The notes under the pieces: generated by a model
Told to the model about the DNA's origin: nothing
The model's input: only the letters and a program-made list of their open reading frames with translations
Database searches by the model: none
Translations under genes and position numbers: made by a program
In this document: one piece after another, positions 26,581 through 34,987 of the stretch
Layout of the letters: every line of letters begins with the position of its first letter
How positions within the stretch are numbered: position 1 is the stretch's first letter
Assembly: GCF_000614065.1 (NCBI RefSeq)
Contig: NZ_BAKG01000013.1
Location: 25,452 to 89,451, forward strand
From: Prevotella dentasini JCM 15908
Lineage (GTDB): Bacteria; Bacteroidota; Bacteroidia; Bacteroidales; Bacteroidaceae
DNA: 64,000 nucleotides
Reading direction: 5' to 3'

Positions 26581-27514
26581 ATGCAAGGCAATAGCCCACG
26601 GAAGTACGGCTTTGGACTATATATTCAGGGAAGGCAAGCTCGGTAGCCGGCTTGCCTTCCACAATCTTTGTAGCAGGGAGCCAAAGACTGTCTATGAGGA
26701 AATGAAGGTGGTCAGCGACTATAACAGCCGTTGCAGGAACAAGTTTCTCCGTATCGAAATAGGCATCGCACCGCAGGACGAGAAAAAATTGCCTGTGCCC
26801 GAACTTATGCGAATAGCCCATTTGTTTGCCAAGCGAATAGGACTTGACAACCATCAATGGGTGGCGGTAACGCACAAGGACACCGACAACAGACATATTC
26901 ACATCATTGCCAACCGCATCAGCCTGTACGGAGAGGTCTATGACACCACATTTGTAAGCAACAGGGCAGCGAGAGTGGCGGAGGAAATAAGCAGAGAGAA
27001 AGGCTTGACCATCGCAAAGGAGGTCAAAGCGGAAAGGAAACACCAAAAGACAAAGGCTAATCCCACAAGAGAGCAAACAAAACAGCAGGTACAGCAAATC
27101 TGCTATGCCTTGCTTGACAAATACAAAGATACAGGCATCACGGGACACTCTATGTTCCTTTACGAACTTAACAAGAACGGCATTACCATAGAGCGCTTGA
27201 AGAACAAGCAGGGCAAGGTCTATGGCTTAAAGTTCTCATATGGAGAACATACGTTCAAGGCTTCAGAAGTTGGCAGGGAGTTTGGTTATCGTTCCTTGCA
27301 GAAGATTATCAATAAGGCAGAGGCAAAAACATTGCAACAAAACGAGTATAATCCGCCAAAGGAAAAAGAAACCTCTGATACAGGTTATCAACTTGTTCCT
27401 CCAAGCCGTTCCAATATCTCACGAGATGGCGATACCTTACAACCACTTAATACTATTGGTACGGTAACAGATGCTGCGATTAGCGCAGCCGATGAAGTAG
27501 TAGAAGGAGATTAG
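26570..27514 (+). CDS. Relaxase/mobilization nuclease MobB-like
   Basis: 314 aa. The relaxase domain has a Tyr candidate in GSTALDYIFRE, motif II region (LMRIAHLFAKRIGL) and the metal-binding histidine motif VTHKDTDNRHIHIIANR. The C-terminus is a hydrophilic tail. It would nick oriT and pilot the strand into a conjugation channel supplied by another element. It overlaps mobC, so both are one operon. Confidence 0.9.
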   Translation: MIGKCKAIAHGSTALDYIFREGKLGSRLAFHNLCSREPKTVYEEMKVVSDYNSRCRNKFLRIEIGIAPQDEKKLPVPELMRIAHLFAKRIGLDNHQWVAVTHKDTDNRHIHIIANRISLYGEVYDTTFVSNRAARVAEEISREKGLTIAKEVKAERKHQKTKANPTREQTKQQVQQICYALLDKYKDTGITGHSMFLYELNKNGITIERLKNKQGKVYGLKFSYGEHTFKASEVGREFGYRSLQKIINKAEAKTLQQNEYNPPKEKETSDTGYQLVPPSRSNISRDGDTLQPLNTIGTVTDAAISAADEVVEGD

Positions 27515-28129
27515 GAGAAATGATTTCGCCATCAGCACACAGCGAAGATTATGCAGAAGCAGTATGGCAGCGCAAGCTGAGATACCAAGCCAACAGAAAG
27601 AAGAAGCTAGGAAGAGGACTATAGCCAACTCCTATCACACTACGGCAACCCAAAATGCAGAAACGTGAATATTTCAGCAAAAACGCTTGTTATTCGGTAA
27701 CAAAGTATTATCTTTGCAAACAGAATAACAAGCGTTCTTTGTTAGGCAGAAAACAGCGAAGCCAAGTAGCTTGCTCGTTTCCAAATCGTTACCTATTCAG
27801 TTTCGCAAGCAAGGTAACCTCTTTATTTTCAATTAGATACATTTTAATAATTATCTTGTCTTGTGAACTACAACCACTTGCAACCCAACACATTACACAC
27901 TTCTCACCAAGCAGGCGAATTGAACGGGAAAGCATACCGGCAAAACTACGGAAACATAGCCGGCAAAGCAGCATATCCCTCCTACCTACACTTCCAAACA
28001 CGTACAGAATATCGGGCACGGGGACTAACTTACAGACAATAAGCGTTAAATCATGCAAACAGACATACCAACACTGCATATTCAGCGTTATTGCTTATAC
28101 AGATTTTATAATAACAAAAAAGAGAGATT
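27515..28129. other. Right end of the mobile element, gene-poor
   Basis: No convincing gene, although a frame at 27655-28188 stays open; it has unlikely composition and overlaps the lipoprotein. The region contains the inverted repeat at 27682-27736 and GGTAAC motifs at 27696, 27788 and 27813 like those at the left end. The element-chromosome junction probably lies here. Confidence 0.5.
27682..27736. promoter_or_regulatory. 14-bp inverted repeat framing a -7 element
   Basis: AACGCTTGTTATTC (27682-27695) and its perfect complement (27723-27736) enclose TATCTTTG (27709-27716), a TAnnTTTG match, and a GGTAAC motif (27696-27701). It could be an integrase or excisionase site, a promoter controlled by a dimeric repressor, or the end of the element. 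Confidence 0.5.
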
Positions 28130-28849
28130 ATGAAAAGAACCATGTTTTCAATCATTGCCTTGGCAGCAATGACCCTGACGAGCTGTAACAACGGCAGCAA
28201 GACAACCACCTCCGACGCGGACTCTGCAATGGCAGACACGGCCGCCGCCACCAGCGACAGCAACGAATCGGGAAACACAACTGTACTGAAAGGGGCACCT
28301 GCAAACATACAGACACTCATCAAGACACTCAACGAAAGAGTAAAAGCCAAGGACGGTAAGAACGTCGCCCTGCTGTTGGCCGATGCACAGACCAAACTGG
28401 CGGAAATGGCAAAGAACAATCCGGAGGAAGCCAAGAATTACATCACCGCTCTCCAGACGTGGCTGAAGGACAATGCCGCATCCATTCAGACCGCTGTTGC
28501 GGGAGCAGGGAACTCCGATGCCGCCAACGCCGTTGCCGCTGCAATGAGCACCATAACCAAGCTGAACCCCGAGAACGTATTGAAGAGCCTGTCAGGCGCA
28601 GCCGCCAAAGACGCGCAGGATGCAGGTTCACAGCTGATGGAGAACGCCAAAAACAGCAATGCCGGAAAGGCCATAGAGCAGGCCAAGGCCATGAAGGCGG
28701 CTGTAGAAGACGCTCCCGGCAATGCCAAGGCAAAGGCAGCCGAGGCTGCCAACAAGGCAACCCGGAAAGCCAACGAAGCCGTAAACAAAGCCAACGAGAA
28801 GGCCAACAAGGCCGTCAACGACGCGGCAGATAAGGCCCTGAAGGCTTAG
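28130..28849 (+). CDS. Lipoprotein with Ala/Lys-rich helical tail
   Basis: 239 aa. Signal sequence with a lipobox ending LTSC (Cys19), so probably anchored to a membrane. A Ser/Thr/Asp linker is followed by mostly helical sequence (NIQTLIKTLNERVKAKDGKNVALLLADAQTKL) and a low-complexity Ala/Asn/Lys repeat tail (KANEAVNKANEKANKAVNDAADKALKA) likely to form a coiled coil. No enzyme motif. It lies between the element's right end and nadE; I place it on the chromosome, but this is not certain. Function unknown. Confidence 0.75.
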   Translation: MKRTMFSIIALAAMTLTSCNNGSKTTTSDADSAMADTAAATSDSNESGNTTVLKGAPANIQTLIKTLNERVKAKDGKNVALLLADAQTKLAEMAKNNPEEAKNYITALQTWLKDNAASIQTAVAGAGNSDAANAVAAAMSTITKLNPENVLKSLSGAAAKDAQDAGSQLMENAKNSNAGKAIEQAKAMKAAVEDAPGNAKAKAAEAANKATRKANEAVNKANEKANKAVNDAADKALKA

Positions 28850-29029
28850 GCCTCTAACTGAACTATCAGTAAGGAAAAAACATAATGACATAGTGTCCTT
28901 CTTGACTTCAAGAAGGACACTGTTTTCATAAAGAGACATACACGATTGCATCTCACGAGCGCATCTGACGCCTGACCGCTGCATCGCTGACAGGCACTGC
29001 TGCCAATAGGCCAATTAAGGCGTTGTCCC

Positions 29030-29542
29030 CTACGTGTATATCTCCATCACGTACATATCGCTCCAGACTATCACATCAACTTTCAGGGATACATCGCTTT
29101 TCCTGAAAGCAAGGACGTTAGACTGCGCGTTTGAGAGACATACAAAGCCCATCCGCCGCAACTCGGATGCACAGTAGCGATAGATGAGCTTGTTCCAAAA
29201 GACCACTTGCAAACTTCCTCCCCGCGTATCTATGAAGGCAACGCTGTCGTCGCTTTTCTTCCTGAAGATACGATAAAGAGGCTGCTTATCCGGCACAAAG
29301 GCATCGTTTCGACCGACTTCACGCCCCCAAAGCTGCCGGGGGTCGTTGCCGGGGAGCAGACTGGACGCCCTTATCCTGCTTCCGCCATACTTCCCGAAAG
29401 GTGGCTGAACGTGTGCCGACAGTCCCTTCCTCTGCTGATACTGAAGCAATTCCAAGACAGAAAAACGAGGATGCCAGCCGTACTGAGCGCAGCTCCATAC
29501 AGCCATCATCCCCAAAACACATATCAACAGAATCCTCTTCAT
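29030..29542 (-). CDS. Hypothetical secreted protein downstream of nadE
   Basis: 170 aa with a signal peptide (MKRILLICVLGMMAVWSCAQ), which includes a possible lipobox Cys. The body (DDSVAFIDTRGGSLQVVFWNKLIYRYCASELRRMGFV) reads like a small compact domain; no family recognised. Its ATG directly abuts the nadE stop, so they are cotranscribed. 28850-29029 beyond it is intergenic. Confidence 0.65.
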   Translation of the reverse strand: MKRILLICVLGMMAVWSCAQYGWHPRFSVLELLQYQQRKGLSAHVQPPFGKYGGSRIRASSLLPGNDPRQLWGREVGRNDAFVPDKQPLYRIFRKKSDDSVAFIDTRGGSLQVVFWNKLIYRYCASELRRMGFVCLSNAQSNVLAFRKSDVSLKVDVIVWSDMYVMEIYT

Positions 29543-31509
29543 CTACAGGGCTTCCACTTCTGCTATCCAGTCTGATGCCATTGCGTCGGAAGGCATGCGC
29601 CAGTCGCCGCGCGGCGAGAGGCTGACACTGCCCACCTTTGGCCCGTCGGGCAGACAGGAACGCTTGAACTGCTGGGAGAAGAACCGTCGGTAGAAATTCC
29701 GAAGCCAATGCCTGATGACCTCCTCGCCATACACCGACCTGAAGGCTATCTTGGCGAGATAGTAGATTTTTCCCGGACGGAACCCATAGCGGAGACAATA
29801 GAAGAGGAAGAAGTCATGAAGCTCGTATGGTCCGACGAGGTCTTCCGTCTTCTGGGCTATCTCGCCATCCTCGCCGGCAGGAGTCAGCTCCGGGGATATG
29901 GGCGTATCTATTATGTCGAGAAGCGTTTTGGCAGAAGTCTCATCTACCCCGCTCTGCGCCACATACTTCACCAAATGCCTTATCAGTGTCTTCGGAATAC
30001 TGACATTGACACCGTACATGCTGATATGGTCGCCATTATAGGTGCACCATCCCAAGGCGAGTTCGCTGAGATCGCCCGTACCGACAACCATACCGCCATG
30101 CTTGTTGCTCAAATCCATCAGCAGCTGTGTGCGCTCCCGCGCCTGCGAGTTCTCGTAAGTGGTATCATGCACGGAAGCATCGTGCCCAATATCCCTGAAA
30201 TGCCGGGTAACGGCATCGGAGATGTTGATTTCCATGATACTGACACCCAGACTCTCCATCAGCGTCATGGCATTGTTATAGGTGCGGCCGGTAGTACCGA
30301 ATCCGGGCATGGTAATGCCCATGATTCCCTTTCGGTCGTAGCCCAGCTTATCGAAGGTCTTGATGCAGACAAGCAAGGCAAGGGTAGAGTCAAGACCTCC
30401 GCTGACACCAATGACAACCGTCTTACAATGGGTATGGACGAGCCGCTTTGCCAGTCCGCAGACCTGAATATTGAATATCTCCTCACATGAGGCAGCCATA
30501 TCGGCCGATGCGGGGATGAAGGGATGTGGCTGACGGTGCGGCTCAGTGTAAATTCCTTCTCGGGATTGTTCTTCGGAAGACAATGTACAAACTCCTCTGC
30601 TCCGCCAGTCTCCTTCGCAACACTGACCGTCCCGGTCATCGGCGGACGCTGCGCATTTACGTAGGTACTGTTGGTTCGCCGCTCGCTGCGTATCTTCTCC
30701 ACGTCAATTTCCGAAACCTTCATCTGCGGGGTCAGCGAGAAACGGTCGGCCTCTTCCAACAGCTGCCCGTTCTCGTAGATAAGCGCATTGCCCCCATAGA
30801 CTACGTCCTGCGTGCTCTCGCCAAATCCGCAGCTGCTGTAGACGTAGCCGCTGATGGTGCGTGCACTCTGCTGGGCCAGCAGAGACTTCAGGTAGCCGTG
30901 CTTGCCGATAAGGTCGTCGCTTGCCGAGAGGTTGAAGATGATCTCCGCCCCGGCCAAGGCGAGACAGCTGCTCGGGGGAGCCGGTGCCCAGACGTCCTCG
31001 CAGATTTCTATGCCGAACTTCACTCCGTCTGCCGTGCGGAAGACTTGCTGCCCGGGAGTTACCAACAGGTGGTGTCCTGCGTAGTGGATGCGCTGCGGAT
31101 GCAGGTCCTGCGCCGATGCGAACCAACGCTTTTCGTAGAACTCGCTGTAGTTGGGAAGATAAGTCTTGGGGACGATGCCGAGGATGCGCCCCTGCTGAAT
31201 GACAACGGCACAGTTCAGCAGCAGGGACCCCACACATACGGGGGCACCCACTATGGTGATGATGTCGAGCTGACGGGTGAAGTCGAGCAACATCAGCAAT
31301 GCATGCTCCGCATTGTCCAAAAGCAGCTGCTGCCGGAAGAGGTCCTGACAGCTGTAGCCCGTCAGCGAAAGCTCGGGGAAGGAAATAATCTCTACGCCCA
31401 TTCCCTCGGCAACGGCGATTTGCTTTTCTATTTCGCCAAGATTAAACTTGGTGTCGCCAACCTTTACCGACGGTATGGCGGCTGCGACCTTGATGAATCC
31501 GTATTTCAT
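29543..31509 (-). CDS. nadE: Glutamine-dependent NAD+ synthetase, one-base frameshift at about 30528
   Basis: Final step of NAD synthesis: deamido-NAD+ is amidated with ammonia from glutamine. The N-terminal nitrilase-type glutaminase has FPELSLTGY (Glu), PKTYLPNYSEFYE (Lys) and GIEICEDVW (Cys). The C-terminal ATP-pyrophosphatase domain has VIGVSGGLDSTLALL. The frames change after LSRTVS: reading AGCCCACAT for AGCCACAT gives LSRTVS-P-HPFIPASADM and a single 655-aa protein, the normal size. The break is most simply a missing base in a CCC run. Antisense open frames in this GC-rich gene are shadows. Confidence 0.9.
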
Positions 31510-31608
31510 TTTCGATATGTTTTATATGTCTGTCCGAGACGGGGAAAACACTGCTGTCCGAAAGCAAACAATGCTCCTTTTCAGCCTGCCTCTCCGGGCA
31601 CGTTTATA

Positions 31609-31702
31609 CCCCACTCGTGGGGTATGAATGCACCCCACTCGTGGGGTATGAATGCACCCCACTCGTGGGGTACGAAAGCACCCCGCCCGTGGGGTACGAA
31701 GG
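31609..31702. repeat. Four CCCCAC-TC-GTGGGG palindromes at a 24-bp period
   Basis: The 14-bp near-palindrome CCCCACTCGTGGGG starts at 31609, 31633 and 31657, with a variant at 31681 (CCCCGCCCGTGGGG). The 10-bp linkers are similar (TATGAATGCA and variants). Each unit can form a 6-bp hairpin. The array lies between the Smr-protein stop and the nadE start. Confidence 0.9.
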
Positions 31703-31757
31703 CAGCTAGACTAAAGGGGCATCCGGGGGCTGCACCATATCCCCGAGGATAGCGGAA

Positions 31758-32951
31758 CTATCTGATTATCACCTGTGTAGCACCATATCCATACTCTCTG
31801 AACGAGGCGTCCTGATAGAGGTGCTGCTTGTACTTGTAGTTCAGTTCGTGGATGACGGCACGACGCAGCACACCTTCGCCCTTGCCGTGGATAAAGATGA
31901 TTTTCTGACCTTTATTGGACTTATACTGGTCGAGAACCTTGCGGAAAACGTCCAACTGATATTCCAGTATGTCGCCGGCACTCATACCGACCGTGGTTTC
32001 CAACAGTTCATTGGCATGGAGGTCGACCACTATCTTGTCGTCTTTCAGCACCTGCTTCACTTTTCTCGACTTCGACTGTCCGGGGCTGTACCGTTTCACC
32101 AGTCCGTCTGCCGGGTGCTCCAAACGTGCCGGCTGCTTCCGCTCCTCCTTTATCCTGTTTTCCTTGGGTTCTTCCACAAAAACGACGCTGTTAGCTTTCA
32201 TCGGCTCGTCCTGCTCTACCAACGCGTAGAGCAAGGCTGGCCCGGCAAAGAAGTCGTTCTGGCGGAACGTGTTGAGCTTATAGAACTTCACGCCGTCAAC
32301 ATGGAAGCGGATGTCCATGGCAGGCTTCATCGTGTAGTCCTTGTCCACCTTATAGGCAAACAGCTGGACGGCAGCGTTGTGCAGGTCGTTAAGTTCATTG
32401 TTGGAGATTTTCTCCATGAAGACCTTCGTGTTCGGTTCCAGTTCGCCCGTCGCACGCAGCTTCCATGCGCCGTCATCGGCAGAAGCGGCATACGAGAACT
32501 TCACGTAGTAGTTTGAATCGTTGACGAGATAGCATGTAAAGGCGGTATGAGAAAGCTCGTTGAGGGCCTGCGGGACAAACGCGAGGTAGATTGACAGCCT
32601 ATCGCCGCCTGTCCGCTCCTTGGGCGGTGCCTCAAAGCCGACAGACGGGTCGTCCTCAGGATTTACCACGTCTGCTTGCTTCCAGTCGTCAGCCATTTCC
32701 TCTCCTTCGTTCAACCGCTGACGGATGGACCGCGCATCGCCTTCTCCGGCAGCCTGCCTGCGCTTTGCCTCGTTGGCGATGATGCGGTCGGCAACAGCTC
32801 TCTCGTCGGCTACGACAACCACTTCACTGACGGGTGTCGGAATCTCAAATCCGTCCTCATCCTCTACCAATACAATGTTCTTGCCTTGGAAACCAGAAAT
32901 GCGTCCGCCCCCGGTTTCACTCAGAAATCTGACTTTGTCTCCTATTTTCAT
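31758..32951 (-). CDS. DUF2027 and Smr domain protein
   Basis: 397 aa. The N-terminus MKIGDKVRFLSETGGGRISGFQGKNIVLVEDEDGFEIPTP is a small beta domain, followed by a disordered acidic stretch and the DUF2027 region (DRLSIYLAFVPQALNELSHTAFTCYLVNDSNYYV). The C-terminal Smr domain (VVDLHANELLETT, IIFIHGKGEGVLRRAVIHEL) is the MutS2-type nuclease or nucleic-acid-binding fold. This arrangement is specific to Bacteroidetes. It follows queA after 27 bp on the same strand. Function not established. Confidence 0.85.
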   Translation of the reverse strand: MKIGDKVRFLSETGGGRISGFQGKNIVLVEDEDGFEIPTPVSEVVVVADERAVADRIIANEAKRRQAAGEGDARSIRQRLNEGEEMADDWKQADVVNPEDDPSVGFEAPPKERTGGDRLSIYLAFVPQALNELSHTAFTCYLVNDSNYYVKFSYAASADDGAWKLRATGELEPNTKVFMEKISNNELNDLHNAAVQLFAYKVDKDYTMKPAMDIRFHVDGVKFYKLNTFRQNDFFAGPALLYALVEQDEPMKANSVVFVEEPKENRIKEERKQPARLEHPADGLVKRYSPGQSKSRKVKQVLKDDKIVVDLHANELLETTVGMSAGDILEYQLDVFRKVLDQYKSNKGQKIIFIHGKGEGVLRRAVIHELNYKYKQHLYQDASFREYGYGATQVIIR

Positions 32952-32978
32952 TCGTAATAATTCTTCTATGGTTTCACA

Positions 32979-34250
32979 TCAGGGCATCAGCAGGCTGCTG
33001 TCCCCATAGCTGAGAAAGCGGAAATCGTGATTCAGAGCATAATCGTAAATCTTCCGCCAGTCGCCCTTCACAAATGCACTGACCAACAACAGCAATGTAG
33101 ACTGCGGCTGGTGGAAGTTGGTAACGAGTATTCTGACAATCTTGTAGCTGTAGCCCGGCGCAATGATAATCTGAGTACTGGAATGTAAGGCCCCGATTCC
33201 GTCCCTGTCCAAGTAGTCTATCAGGTTCTGAATGGATTTCCCGGGCGAGACGGGCACACCGTCTACCACTGCCCAGCCATCGGCATTATGCTCCAAGTCG
33301 TATGGCTCCCACTGACCGACGTGCAGCTCTTCCTCCGACAGAGAGGCATTGGATTCCAGTTTCACCCCCATATAATAGAGACTCTCGAGCGTGCGTACGC
33401 TGGTCGTTCCAACGGCAATGGCAGCACAGCCATGTCTTAGCAGCCGCTCCAAGGTATGGCGGTGTACAACGACATACTCGGTGTGCATGTTGTGTCCTGC
33501 TATCTCTGTGCTCTTTACGGGCTTGAACGTCCCTGCCCCCACGTGGAGGGTCAGCTCGTCCCGCTCTATTCCGGCTTCGTCAATGGCAGCCAGCACTTTG
33601 TCCGTGAAATGCAGGCCTGCCGTCGGAGCTGCCACAGAGCCTTTTATCTTGGAGTACACGGTCTGATAAGTGGTCTTGTCGCTCTCCTGTGTCGAACGGT
33701 TAAGATAAGGCGGAATGGGCAGTTCGCCCACCTCCTCCAGTATTTCAGCAAAGGAGACCTTGCCGTTATCCCACTCAAAGTCTATCCAATAGTTGGTTCC
33801 GCCGGCCTTGGCAGCCGCTTTCTCCCTATCCATCGTGGCAGACAGAGTCAGTTCATTGCCCTTGATGACAAACTTCCGACGCAGCGCACCCTCCTTCCAC
33901 TTCTTCAGATTGCCAACCATGCATAGCCATGCACAGTGCTGCGTTGTCTGAAACATCAGCTCATAGTCGGTCGGGGCAGCCGGCTCCATCAGGAAGACCT
34001 CTATCAAAGCCCCCGTCTCCTTACGGAAGTGCATGCGGGCCTGAATCACCTTCGTGTTATTGAACACCATCAAGGCACCCTTAGGGAGATGGTCGGATAT
34101 ATGATAGAATTTATCTTCCGAAACCTGTCCCTTATTATAAACCAGCAACTTGCTGTGATCGCGCTCGGTTATAGGGAACTTGGCTATCCGCTCGTCGGGA
34201 AGCGGGTAATCGTATTCTTGAATCTTTATATGCTTTGTATCTGTTGACAT
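32979..34250 (-). CDS. queA: S-adenosylmethionine:tRNA ribosyltransferase-isomerase
   Basis: Transfers and isomerises the ribosyl part of SAM onto preQ1-34 in tRNA to make epoxyqueuosine, the step after tgt (4215). Typical motifs are YDYPLPDERIAKFP, FNNTKVIQARM, AAPTAGLHFT, LHVGAGTFKPV and TNFHQPQSTLLLLVSAF. Two adjacent in-frame ATGs (34253 and 34250) are equally plausible. It starts 18 bp after the repaired end of the PAP2 gene, so it is probably the downstream part of the bat/PAP2 operon. Confidence 0.94.
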   Translation of the reverse strand: MSTDTKHIKIQEYDYPLPDERIAKFPITERDHSKLLVYNKGQVSEDKFYHISDHLPKGALMVFNNTKVIQARMHFRKETGALIEVFLMEPAAPTDYELMFQTTQHCAWLCMVGNLKKWKEGALRRKFVIKGNELTLSATMDREKAAAKAGGTNYWIDFEWDNGKVSFAEILEEVGELPIPPYLNRSTQESDKTTYQTVYSKIKGSVAAPTAGLHFTDKVLAAIDEAGIERDELTLHVGAGTFKPVKSTEIAGHNMHTEYVVVHRHTLERLLRHGCAAIAVGTTSVRTLESLYYMGVKLESNASLSEEELHVGQWEPYDLEHNADGWAVVDGVPVSPGKSIQNLIDYLDRDGIGALHSSTQIIIAPGYSYKIVRILVTNFHQPQSTLLLLVSAFVKGDWRKIYDYALNHDFRFLSYGDSSLLMP

Positions 34251-34268
34251 CATATAGACATTGTATAA

Positions 34269-34963
34269 TTATAGTGAAACTACCGTATGCAGTGCAGCGT
34301 AGCACAGCGTCAGGACCAGAACGGTCAGCACCAAGTCTATGTCGGATAGCTGTATCCCGACCTCGTATATTGTGTAGAGATATAATGGTTCCACGTCCCT
34401 GTCATTTTAGCTACGCGCTTATAAAGAAGATAGACAAAGATACCGACAGCCATTCCCATCACGATGCCGGTCATAATATCAGACGGATAATGGACGGCAA
34501 GGTAAAGGCGTGTCCAACAGTTCAGCACTGCCCAAAGAAAAAGGAAAATGCTAAGCATGCGGCTTCTGACCAACAGACTGAAAAATACGGCTATGGTAAA
34601 GGTGTTGCAGGCATGGGCAGAAAAGAAACTATAGCCTCCGCCCGTATAGCCATCTATCAGATGCACCATACCAGATAGAGACGGTTCCACCGAAGGACGC
34701 AATCTGCCAATAAATGGTTTCACAAATCCGCCATTGAGACCATTGGATATTAACATGCCCAAGCCAACGGCACAAATTATGAGGAATATGCGAGTCCACT
34801 TCTCATTATTCCTTACCACAAGATACAGCAAGGCACAATAGAGAGGAATCCATGTATAGCCCATCGTGAGAATCAGGACCAACCTGTCAAGGAACATGTT
34901 CTCGCCTCCGTTGAAGAAGAGAAGCATACCTTTATCTATATCTATCAGCTGCTGCAAATTCAT
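34269..34963 (-). CDS. PAP2-family membrane phosphatase, one-base frameshift at about 34349
   Basis: Membrane phosphatase of the PAP2 superfamily (undecaprenyl pyrophosphate, phosphatidate or lipid A phosphatase). Motifs: KPFIGRLRP (Lys82), SFFSAH (His117) and TRLYLAVHYPSD (Arg152, His158, Asp162). As given, the frame stops at 34337 after SGYSYPT. Restoring one C near 34349 (AGCCTATCC for AGCTATCC) continues as SGYS-LSDIDLVLTVLVLTLCYAALHTVVSL, a credible last membrane helix ending at 34269, and gives 231 aa. The substrate is not predictable. Confidence 0.8.
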
Positions 34964-34987
34964 CCTTCGTCAATCGTTGAATACAGA

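Larger units (their letters stand above)
8859..27820. mobile_element. Integrative mobilizable element (approximate borders)
   Basis: A contiguous block carries two tyrosine recombinases (9018-11608), a coupled small gene, cargo (12.2-21.4 kb), two excisionase-like HTH genes, a VirE-family ATPase, a Toprim primase, a DUF3408 protein, an oriT-like region, and MobC/MobB mobilization proteins. This is the content of Bacteroides mobilizable transposons; there is a relaxase but no conjugation (tra) genes, so it would need a helper element. Clusters of GGTAAC motifs lie just outside the first integrase (8859-8994) and after mobB (27696-27818) and may mark the ends. Exact att sites were not resolved. 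The cargo is visibly AT-richer than the flanking chromosome, and no gene in the block needs frameshift repair. Confidence 0.8.

Noticed and set aside
27655..28188. Open frame at the right end of the mobile element (177 codons)
   Set aside because: Composition is unlike a protein, it overlaps the lipoprotein start in another frame, and it runs through the inverted repeat with promoter element.
29708..30490. Plus-strand open frame of 260 codons opposite the NAD synthetase domain
   Set aside because: Antisense shadow of conserved coding sequence (SGGLDST on the minus strand); no start signal or domain.
30526..31752. Long plus-strand open frame (408 codons) opposite nadE
   Set aside because: It is an antisense shadow: nadE on the other strand has clear glutaminase motifs, and the plus-strand product has no recognisable domain and runs through the 24-bp palindrome array.
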